Positions 1-4,915 of a DNA stretch of 8,388 nucleotides are shown here, in pieces. The stretch spans positions 1-8,388 of the forward strand of contig CAMIOJ010000079.1 in NCBI GenBank assembly GCA_946222435.1, written 5' to 3'. The translations under genes and the position numbers were made by a program. Numbering within the stretch: the stretch's first letter is position 1; each line of letters starts with the position of its first letter. This stretch comes from an uncultured Micrococcus sp. (lineage in GTDB: Bacteria > Actinomycetota > Actinomycetes > Actinomycetales > Micrococcaceae). The notes beneath the pieces were generated by a model. The model had not been told where the DNA came from. It saw only the letters and a list, made by a program, of their open reading frames with translations, and did not search any database.

Positions 1-537
1 CTGGCGGGCGCCGCGGTCGGCGCCCTGGCCGGCGTCGCGGACGCCGCGGGTGAGGCGGCCGGCCATCAGGCCGGCGCCGAGGGCGATCGCCAGGAAGGTG
101 CCCGGGCGGCGGGCGGCGAAGGAGCGCACGTCGTCCAGCAGCTCGGCCGGCTCGGCGGTCTCGAGGCGGTGGGTGAGGCGCTCGGCCTGCTGGGCCACCG
201 CGGAGAGGGCGCCGGAGACGAGGTCGGACTCGGCCTTCTCGCCACGGGCCACGCGCTGCAGGTCGTCCGTGACCGTGCGGGCCTGCTCGGCGGCGCGGTC
301 CTTCTGGGTGCCGGCCTGCTCCTTGAACTGGGTGGTGGCGGTGTCGGCGAGGCCGCGGACCTGCTGCATGGCCTCGTCGCGGACGTTGCCGATCTCCTCG
401 CGGGCGGTGCCGGCGAGGTCTCCGGCGGCGTCGCGGGCGGTCTCGGCCACCTGGCCGGCCTCGTGCTGGGCCTGGCCGGCGACGGCCTGGGCCTTCTCCT
501 TGGCTCCGGAGTCGGAACCGTGGTTCTGGTTCGTCAT
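1..537 (-). CDS. Ala/Glu/Gln-rich helical protein with C-terminal hydrophobic segment (partial, C-terminus beyond left edge)
   Basis: An open minus-strand frame of 179 codons starts at ATG 537-535 and runs off the left edge without a stop. The start follows a strong Shine-Dalgarno stretch (AGGAGAAGAAGGA, ending 4 nt before ATG). Residues 1 to about 130 are rich in Ala, Glu, Gln, Asp, Arg and Thr, with repeated short amphipathic helices resembling LEA-like or ElaB/DUF883-like proteins. After an Arg-Arg-Pro-Gly motif near residues 143-146 comes a short hydrophobic stretch (about 148-160, FLAIALGAGLMAG), then a charged Gly/Arg tail. That suggests a single membrane anchor or membrane-associated helix with a long N-terminal arm. 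Actinobacteria often encode such proteins beside phage-holin-family and DUF3618 membrane proteins; any such neighbour here lies outside the window. No enzyme motif is visible. The reading frame is secure, the function unknown. Confidence 0.8.
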   Translation of the reverse strand, partial: MTNQNHGSDSGAKEKAQAVAGQAQHEAGQVAETARDAAGDLAGTAREEIGNVRDEAMQQVRGLADTATTQFKEQAGTQKDRAAEQARTVTDDLQRVARGEKAESDLVSGALSAVAQQAERLTHRLETAEPAELLDDVRSFAARRPGTFLAIALGAGLMAGRLTRGVRDAGQGADRGARQ

Positions 538-716
538 GGGGTCCTTCTTCTCCTCGTGCGCGGCCCCTTGCTGTGGCCACGTCGTGGGAAGCGAACCTAG
601 ACCCCCGGGGCCTGTGTGCGGTAGTCCTGGCGGCCCTGCTCAGGCGGTTGGCGTCAGACTCTGGGCACCCCCACAGACTCAACGGAGGTTGACCAGGGCT
701 CGGGGACCACGGGGCA
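538..716. other. Intergenic region with short symmetric elements
   Basis: No gene is supported here. Besides the leader and candidate -10 of the leftmost gene, it contains the inverted repeat TCAAC-GGAG-GTTGA (679-692) and two direct copies of CAGACTC (655-661 and 674-680) whose starts are 19 bp apart, close to two helical turns. These sit upstream of the candidate promoter of the leftmost gene and could be operator half-sites. No regulator is known from the sequence. Confidence 0.35.
594..599 (-). promoter_or_regulatory. Candidate -10 element for the helical membrane-associated protein
   Basis: The minus strand reads TAGGTT here, matching the actinobacterial TANNNT -10 pattern. It lies 56 nt upstream of the ATG at 537, leaving a leader of roughly 50 nt that carries the Shine-Dalgarno site. 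No convincing -35 hexamer is present at 17-18 nt spacing, so the call rests on the -10 alone. Confidence 0.3.
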
Positions 717-764
717 CGACGGCGGCCGCTCACCCTGCGCACGCGGGGTGGGCGGCCGTCGTCG
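717..764 (-). terminator. Long GC-rich hairpin downstream of the S9 peptidase gene
   Basis: Positions 717-735 pair with 746-764 to form a continuous 19-bp stem with only two G-T wobbles and a 10-nt loop (TGCGCACGCG). The stem begins 11 nt past the peptidase stop codon, the expected place for a factor-independent terminator. No T-tract follows on either strand, as is common in high-GC actinobacteria. It separates the peptidase transcript from the co-oriented downstream gene. Confidence 0.65.
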
Positions 765-775
765 GGAAGGGACCG

Positions 776-2908
776 TCAGGAGTTCAGGCCGAGCTCCTTC
801 GGGAGGGGCTTCGGGTCCTCACCGAGGACCTTCTCGGCGAGGAACGCCCGGACCACCTCGTACCAGACCTTCGCGTGCTGCGGGGTGAGGATCCAGTGGT
901 TCTCCTGCGGGAAGTACAGGAACCGGTGCTCGGTGGAGCCGTCCTCGGCGGCGGGCAGCCCGGACTTGGCGAGCAGCTCGTACCAGAGGCGCAGACCCTC
1001 GCCGATCGGCACGCGGTAGTCCTTGTCCCCGTGGATCACGAGCATGGGGGTGACGATGTCCTGCACGAAGCGGTGCGGCGAGTTCGCCTCCATCATCTCC
1101 GGGCTCATCTCCCGGTCCCAGTAGAAGGAGGCGTCCGTGGTGGGGCCGAAGCCGTCCAGGGCCCACAGGGAGGCGTGGGTGACGATCGCCTTGAACCGGT
1201 CCGTGTGGCCGGCCACCCAGTTGGACATGTAGCCGCCGAAGGAGCCGCCCATCGCGGCGGTGCGGGTGGCGTCGATGTCCGCACGCTGCTCGACCGCGTC
1301 CGTGATGGCCATCAGGTCCGTGTAGGGCTCGGCGCCCCAGCGGCCCCAGCCGCGCTGCACGAAGTCCCGGCCGTAGCCGGTGGACAGCGCCGGGTCCGGC
1401 ATGAGGACCGCGAAGCCCTGGGCGACCATGAGCCACGGGGTCCAGCGCCAGGACCAGCCGTTCCAGGAGGACACGGGGCCGCCGTGGATCCACAGCAGCA
1501 GCGGGTGGCCGCCCTCGGGGGCCGGGCCGGAGGGCAGGGCGAGCCAGCCGCGTACGCGGGTGCCGTCCTGCGCGGTGGTCTCCACGTCCTCGAGGGTGCC
1601 GGGCACGGCCGGGCGCTCGGCGGGGTTCTGCAGGCGCGTGGACTCGCCGGTGGCCAGGTCCACGCGGGCCACCTCGCCCGGGAACAGGTAGGAGGAGCGC
1701 ACGCCGTACAGGGTGGTCCCGTCCGGGGAGATCACGACGTCGGACCAGGCCTCGTCCTCGTGCGTCACCTGGGTGACGGCGCCGGAGGGGACGTCGATGC
1801 GGAAGATCGGGGCGCGGCCGTCCTGGTCCGCCACTGCGATGACCGCGGAGTCGTCCGGCAGCCAGCCGACCACGTGGCCCCAGCGGTCCCAGTCGTGGGC
1901 GAGCGGGGTGAGGTCGCCGGTGGCGGTGTCCATGACGTAGAGCTTCGGGTCCTGCGTGGACTGCGGGGTGGTGTGCGGGCCGACCACCACGATCGCGCGG
2001 GTGCCGTCATGGGAGATCGGACCGGCGTGGGCGTCCTGGCCGGCCTCGTCGACGAGCGGGGCGACCTGGCCGGTGGCGGTGTCCACGCGGGCGATCCACT
2101 CGCGCAGGTCCGCCTTGGCGCCGGCACGGGCCACCGTGACCAGCACGAAGGTGCCGTCCGGGGCCACGTGGGCGGAGGTGCCGAAGCCGTGGGAGCGATC
2201 GAACCCGGTCAGGTGACGCAGGTGGTGCTCGGTCTCCTCCGGGATGCCGCCGGCCTGCTCGATCTGCTCGGCGTCGTTCTGCTCGGCGCGGGAGTCCTCG
2301 CCATCCTCGTCCTGATCGGCCGGGGCGTCCGGGTCCCGGCCCTCGGCCAGGACGAACAGCTCGGGCTTGGCCGGGCCGAGGTCGTGGTCCCAGAAGCGGA
2401 CCGGGTAGCCGGTGTGGAGGATGGCGTCCACGCCGGCGTCCTTGCGGGCCTTCGCCAGCTTGGCGTGCTCGGCCTCGGTGGACGCGCCCAGCAGGCGCGA
2501 GGCACCCAGGACCACGGTGTCCGCGGCGGAGGCGCAGGAGACGGAGGAGACGCCGCCGGGGCGCGTGAGGACCACGCGGGCCTCGCCGCCGTGGGCCGGC
2601 AGGGCCCAGAGGGCGGAGGACGTCTCCTCCTCCCCCGGCGCCGGGCGGCCGGAGGTGAAGTACAGGGTGCCGTCCGCGGCGAACTCGGCGCCAGCCTCGC
2701 CCTCCACGGAGCGGGTCAGGCGGTGCGCCGGACGCTCGCCGGCCGGGTCCACCTCCCACAGGGAGCTGGCGTAGCCGGTGCCCTTCGCGTTCGGGGTGGC
2801 CACCGTGGTGACCAGGCGGGTGCCGTCCGGGCTCAGGGACAGGCCGGAGGTGCGGGGCAGGGCGACGAAGTCGGAGAGGTCATGGAAGGAGGTGCGCGGT
2901 TCGCTCAT
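776..2908 (-). CDS. S9 family (prolyl oligopeptidase-type) serine peptidase
   Basis: This complete 710-aa protein matches the usual size of S9 acylaminoacyl-peptidase/dipeptidyl-peptidase-like enzymes, which cleave short peptides. Residues from about 1 to 440 look like the beta-propeller that gates the active site, with repeated blade motifs such as SPDGTRL, APDGTF and SPDGTTLYG. The C-terminal alpha/beta-hydrolase domain carries the oxyanion motif HGGP (475-478), the nucleophile elbow GGSFGGYM with Ser556, Asp630 in HGDKDYRVP and His671 in QENHW, so the catalytic triad is complete. There is no signal peptide, so it is probably cytoplasmic. An acidic Asp/Glu/Gln-rich segment near residues 189-232 interrupts the propeller. 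The ATG start lacks a Shine-Dalgarno but has a -10 element 7 nt upstream, suggesting leaderless translation. The exact substrate class (acylaminoacyl versus dipeptidyl) cannot be read from the sequence. Confidence 0.95.
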   Translation of the reverse strand: MSEPRTSFHDLSDFVALPRTSGLSLSPDGTRLVTTVATPNAKGTGYASSLWEVDPAGERPAHRLTRSVEGEAGAEFAADGTLYFTSGRPAPGEEETSSALWALPAHGGEARVVLTRPGGVSSVSCASAADTVVLGASRLLGASTEAEHAKLAKARKDAGVDAILHTGYPVRFWDHDLGPAKPELFVLAEGRDPDAPADQDEDGEDSRAEQNDAEQIEQAGGIPEETEHHLRHLTGFDRSHGFGTSAHVAPDGTFVLVTVARAGAKADLREWIARVDTATGQVAPLVDEAGQDAHAGPISHDGTRAIVVVGPHTTPQSTQDPKLYVMDTATGDLTPLAHDWDRWGHVVGWLPDDSAVIAVADQDGRAPIFRIDVPSGAVTQVTHEDEAWSDVVISPDGTTLYGVRSSYLFPGEVARVDLATGESTRLQNPAERPAVPGTLEDVETTAQDGTRVRGWLALPSGPAPEGGHPLLLWIHGGPVSSWNGWSWRWTPWLMVAQGFAVLMPDPALSTGYGRDFVQRGWGRWGAEPYTDLMAITDAVEQRADIDATRTAAMGGSFGGYMSNWVAGHTDRFKAIVTHASLWALDGFGPTTDASFYWDREMSPEMMEANSPHRFVQDIVTPMLVIHGDKDYRVPIGEGLRLWYELLAKSGLPAAEDGSTEHRFLYFPQENHWILTPQHAKVWYEVVRAFLAEKVLGEDPKPLPKELGLNS

Positions 2909-2915
2909 GCGAACC

Positions 2916-2945
2916 GTTCTATCCGCGCGATGTGACGTGGGTCAA
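2916..2945 (-). promoter_or_regulatory. Promoter of the S9 peptidase gene, probably leaderless
   Basis: On the minus strand, TTGACC (2945-2940) is followed after 18 bp by TAGAAC (2921-2916), a good -35/-10 pair. Only 7 nt separate the -10 from the ATG at 2908, which places the expected transcription start on or beside the start codon. No Shine-Dalgarno is present, consistent with a leaderless mRNA. The inverted repeat TGAC-GTGG-GTCA (2933-2944) overlaps the -35 and could be an operator. Confidence 0.6.
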
Positions 2946-2970
2946 TCGACTTCGCGGAGGACGGAACGGG

Positions 2971-2982
2971 GGTGTGGACACC
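2971..2982. promoter_or_regulatory. Inverted repeat in the peptidase/phosphatase divergent region
   Basis: GGTGT-GG-ACACC is a 10-of-12 palindrome located 38 bp before the phosphatase ATG and upstream of the peptidase -35. It is a possible operator serving one or both divergent genes; no regulator can be named. Confidence 0.2.
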
Positions 2983-3020
2983 TGTCTCAGAGCCGTGCCC
3001 CGCCGTGGAAGGATCGTGGC

Positions 3021-3500
3021 ATGCGCATCATCACCGTCTGCCTGGGAAACATCTGCCGCTCCCCCGCCGCGGAGGCCGTGCTGAAGCACGCCCTGGGACG
3101 GGCCGGCCTGGACTCCTGGGTCACGGTGGGCTCCGCCGGCACCGCCGACTACCACGTGGGCGAGGACCCCTACCCGCTGACCCTCGAGGTGGGCCGCGAG
3201 CGCGGCTACGCCTTCGACTCCGTGGGTGCCCAGCTCACCGCGCGGGACCTCGAGGAGGCGGACCTGGTCCTGGTGATGGACGAGTCGAACTACGAGGACG
3301 TCGTGGCGCTCACCGACCGCGAAGACCTGCAGGACAAGGTCCACATGCTCGGGGAGTTCTCCTCCTCCGTGGACACCCAGGGCGTCCTGGAGGTCCCGGA
3401 CCCGTGGCAGCGCCCGAGGCAGGACTTCGTGGACATGTACGAGCAGATCGAGGACTGCGTGGACGGGGTCGTCGCGGCGATCAAGGCCGGGGACCTCTGA
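3021..3500 (+). CDS. Low-molecular-weight protein-tyrosine phosphatase
   Basis: This 159-aa cytoplasmic phosphatase has the family's normal length. The P-loop CLGNICRS (residues 7-14) fits C-X5-R-S, with nucleophile Cys7 and phosphate-binding Arg13. The general acid is Asp127 in a DPW motif near the C-terminus, where many relatives have DPY. Family members act by a cysteinyl-phosphate intermediate on phosphotyrosine, and some on phosphoarginine or protein-bound sugar phosphates. The frame is open further upstream, but ATG 3021 is chosen because the P-loop must lie close to the N-terminus and GGAAGGA sits 7 nt before it. The gene diverges from the S9 peptidase across a 112-bp gap and converges with the next gene, with 12 bp between stops. 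A same-strand FN3K-family kinase lies about 1.4 kb downstream, which raises the possibility that the substrate is a ribulosamine 5-phosphate rather than phosphotyrosine. No promoter could be called with confidence. Confidence 0.93.
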   Translation: MRIITVCLGNICRSPAAEAVLKHALGRAGLDSWVTVGSAGTADYHVGEDPYPLTLEVGRERGYAFDSVGAQLTARDLEEADLVLVMDESNYEDVVALTDREDLQDKVHMLGEFSSSVDTQGVLEVPDPWQRPRQDFVDMYEQIEDCVDGVVAAIKAGDL

Positions 3501-3506
3501 CCGGCG

Positions 3507-3520
3507 AGGGCGTCAGCCCT
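3507..3520. terminator. Small hairpin between convergent genes
   Basis: AGGGC (3507-3511) and GCCCT (3516-3520) form a 5-bp stem with a GTCA tetraloop at the junction of the phosphatase and the DUF3806-like gene. The stop codon of the minus-strand gene lies in the loop. It is symmetric and could serve both transcripts, but it is short and has no T-tract, so the call is weak. Confidence 0.25.
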
Positions 3521-3941
3521 GCCCGCGCACCTCGCGGACCTGTCCGCCGAACCACTCCACGAACTGCGGGACCCAGCCGGCGACGCCCTCGTTCCAGTGC
3601 GTGCCCACCGTGGACTGCGGGAAGACGACCGCGGACGAGAGGGGGTCGCGCATGCCCAGGTGCGTGCCGTCGTCGTCCGTCACGGTGACCCACTGCAGGC
3701 CGTGCTGCGCGCCCAGGTGCTCGCCGAGCACCACGGCCACCACGTCCAGCATCACCGAGGCGACCTCCGGCTCCAGCTCCCCGGCCTGCATGGCCGCCAG
3801 CTGCCGGTCCGCATACGCGCTGACCTGGTCCAGCTCGAGGTGGTCCACGCCCTCCTGGCGGGCGAACCCGATCCGGTCCCGGACCCACTGCTCCTCGGCG
3901 TCGGTGAGCGGGGCGATCTTCTGCGCGGCGTCGTCGGTCAT
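3513..3941 (-). CDS. DUF3806-like hypothetical protein, paralogue 1
   Basis: This small soluble protein of 142 aa has no signal peptide or membrane segment. It has an N-terminal helical part beginning IAPLTDAEEQ and a conserved C-terminal half: LGEHLGAQHGLQW (residues 72-84), AVVFP (104-108) and HW-E----W-P-F (115-127). The second small minus-strand protein in this window shares these blocks in the same order, so the two are paralogues. I assign it tentatively to the uncharacterised DUF3806 family from memory of its GL-W ... FP pattern. The frame is open to 4190, but upstream codons look non-coding, so the start is ATG 3941. An in-frame ATG at 3950 would add three residues. Neither has a Shine-Dalgarno; TGGAAT lies 7 nt before ATG 3941, suggesting leaderless expression. 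The gene converges with the phosphatase. Function unknown. Confidence 0.85.
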   Translation of the reverse strand: MTDDAAQKIAPLTDAEEQWVRDRIGFARQEGVDHLELDQVSAYADRQLAAMQAGELEPEVASVMLDVVAVVLGEHLGAQHGLQWVTVTDDDGTHLGMRDPLSSAVVFPQSTVGTHWNEGVAGWVPQFVEWFGGQVREVRGQG

Positions 3942-3948
3942 GGGCACC

Positions 3949-3954
3949 ATTCCA
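3949..3954 (-). promoter_or_regulatory. Candidate -10 for leaderless DUF3806-like paralogue 1
   Basis: The minus strand reads TGGAAT, matching four of six positions of TATAAT, exactly 7 nt before the chosen ATG at 3941. This is the same geometry as at the S9 peptidase and the second paralogue. No clear -35 is visible. The alternative start at 3950 overlaps this element, which favours 3941. Confidence 0.3.
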
Positions 3955-4001
3955 TCACGGCGGTCGCCTCCCCTGACGGTCTCCTGCACAGGCCGCAGCG
4001 C

Positions 4002-4007
4002 TACCCT
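4002..4007 (+). promoter_or_regulatory. Candidate -10 for the small membrane ORF
   Basis: TACCCT in the context GCTACCCTCTG fits the actinobacterial TANNNT consensus and lies 43 nt upstream of the ATG at 4051. It leaves room for a leader with the strong Shine-Dalgarno at 4037-4044. No good -35 is present at 17-18 bp. With the minus-strand element at 3949-3954 it makes this 109-bp gap a divergent promoter region. Confidence 0.35.
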
Positions 4008-4050
4008 CTGCCCTGCCCGGACCCGATCCGCCGGATGAGGAGGGAACGCC

Positions 4051-4173
4051 ATGGGCTCCGATCTGCCGTGGTTCACCGTCGCCGCCGTCGTCCTGGCACT
4101 GGCCGCGGTGGTGGTGGTCGTCCTGGCCGTCCGCTCGCCGAGGACTTCTTCCACGAGGACCGCGCCGGCATGA
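4051..4173 (+). CDS. Small single-pass membrane peptide, possibly a frameshifted gene remnant
   Basis: A 40-codon frame begins at ATG 4051 behind an excellent Shine-Dalgarno, GAGGAGGG (4037-4044), 6 nt upstream. Residues 7-27 form one membrane helix of Val, Ala and Leu (WFTVAAVVLALAAVVVVVLAV). The last dozen codons (RSPRTSSTRTAPA) have unusual third positions and look out of frame. From 4137 to about 4185 the -1 frame instead has G or C at every third position and reads AEDFFHEDRAGMTVTVV. From 4186 the original frame again looks coding until TGA at 4225-4227. The middle part resembles the DRGGTYVTVVYDP segment of the DUF3592-type protein 300 bp downstream. It may be a decayed DUF3592 paralogue, a programmed-frameshift gene or simply a 40-aa membrane peptide. 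The start signals are convincing; the 3' end is not. Confidence 0.45.
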   Translation: MGSDLPWFTVAAVVLALAAVVVVVLAVRSPRTSSTRTAPA

Positions 4174-4270
4174 CGGTGACGGTGGTCCACGACCCTCTTC
4201 GCCTACCTCGAGACGGTCGGCCCCTGAACCGCCGTCCGTGCCGCCCGGTCCATTCCCCGGCCTCATGCGC

Positions 4271-4276
4271 TAGCGT
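4271..4276 (+). promoter_or_regulatory. Candidate -10 for the DUF3592/kinase operon
   Basis: TAGCGT in GCGCTAGCGTCTCAG matches TANNNT, and the same hexamer occurs as the candidate -10 of DUF3806-like paralogue 2. It is 85 nt upstream of the ATG at 4362. The -35 region at 17-bp spacing (GTCCAT) is poor. Confidence 0.35.
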
Positions 4277-4290
4277 CTCAGCAGGAGACA

Positions 4291-4308
4291 GGCGGCCGTA
4301 GGGCCGCC
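4291..4308 (+). other. Hairpin in the 5' leader of the DUF3592-type gene
   Basis: GGCGGCC (4291-4297) and GGCCGCC (4302-4308) form a perfect 7-bp stem with a GTAG tetraloop. It lies between the candidate -10 and the Shine-Dalgarno, so it would be in the leader RNA. It could stabilise or attenuate the transcript, or terminate transcription from upstream; no T-tract follows. Confidence 0.4.
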
Positions 4309-4353
4309 GGACACACGGACTCCCGGACGCACGGGAGGGCGAGGAGGGCGAGG
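4307..4353 (+). repeat. Short tandem repeats in the leader, including duplicated Shine-Dalgarno-like sequence
   Basis: CCGGACACACGG (4307-4318) recurs as CCGGACGCACGG (4323-4334), 11 of 12 identical with a 16-bp period. Immediately after, the 9-mer AGGGCGAGG is tandemly duplicated (4336-4344, 4345-4353). Together with the AGGAGGGG that serves ATG 4362 this places several SD-like cores in a row before the start codon. Confidence 0.5.
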
Positions 4354-4361
4354 AGGGGACC

Positions 4362-4862
4362 ATGTTCGAACCCGGGCCGGGAGGCTTCAGCCTGTTCCAG
4401 ATCTTCTTCGCGGCGGTCCCGCTCTTCATGATCGCCATGGCGGTGTGGACGATCGTCTCCGCCGTCCGCGGCAAGGCGTCCGCGGACAGGCTGATGCGCC
4501 GCGGCGTCCGCGTCCAGGGCAAGGTCGTCACCGCCTACCTGGGCGTCAGCGAGTCCCGGGAGCACCGCCGCACCTACATGGTGGAGACCATCGAGTTCAT
4601 GACTCTGGACGGCCGCACCGTCCGTGCCTCCCCCCTGCACTCGGACATCGGGCTGACGGACCGCGGAGGCACCTACGTCACGGTCGTCTACGACCCCGAG
4701 GACCCGCAGCGCTTCGTGGCCCCCATGAACGGGCAGGAGCTCAGGCCCCGCGGGAACGGGGCCCGGATCGGCGGGGCGGTGTTCATGATCGTGTTCGCCG
4801 TGTTCTTCCTGGTGGTGTCCCAGTCCATGATCGGCTTCACCTCCATGTTCGGGGATCGCTGA
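4362..4862 (+). CDS. DUF3592-type two-pass membrane protein
   Basis: The 166-aa protein has two membrane helices, about residues 10-35 and 136-159, flanking a roughly 100-residue soluble domain. The domain's GVRVQGKVVTAYLGV segment, extended strands and TYVTVVYDPEDPQRF motif (104-118) are typical of DUF3592, a family of unknown biochemical role whose domain sits between two helices. The short N- and C-termini would lie on the same side of the membrane. The ATG start is well supported by AGGAGG 5 nt upstream. The next gene, an FN3K-family kinase, starts 53 bp after the stop on the same strand with no obvious terminator between, so the two are probably co-transcribed. Topology and the family are reasonably clear; function is not known. 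Confidence 0.85.
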   Translation: MFEPGPGGFSLFQIFFAAVPLFMIAMAVWTIVSAVRGKASADRLMRRGVRVQGKVVTAYLGVSESREHRRTYMVETIEFMTLDGRTVRASPLHSDIGLTDRGGTYVTVVYDPEDPQRFVAPMNGQELRPRGNGARIGGAVFMIVFAVFFLVVSQSMIGFTSMFGDR

Positions 4863-4915
4863 CCCGTGGCTCCCTGGTGGTTCGTGGTCGGCCTGCTGGC
4901 GGACTGGGGCTGAGC

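Noticed and set aside
50..2935. Very long plus-strand open frame (961 codons) opposite the S9 peptidase and the leftmost gene
   Set aside because: It lies antisense to two well-supported genes, its product is Gly/Ala/Val/Arg-rich with no recognisable domain, and long antisense frames are expected in very GC-rich coding DNA.
2778..3020. Upstream extension of the LMW-PTP frame
   Set aside because: It runs antisense into the peptidase gene and would put the P-loop 80 residues in, while ATG 3021 has a Shine-Dalgarno and puts Cys at position 7.
3942..4190. N-terminal extension of DUF3806-like paralogue 1
   Set aside because: The extension is His/Thr/Arg-rich, overlaps the antisense start of the small membrane ORF, and has no counterpart in paralogue 2.
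4445..4915. N-terminal extension of the FN3K-family kinase frame
   Set aside because: It overlaps the DUF3592 gene in another frame and is Arg/Gly/Pro-rich; the kinase motifs begin just after GTG 4916.
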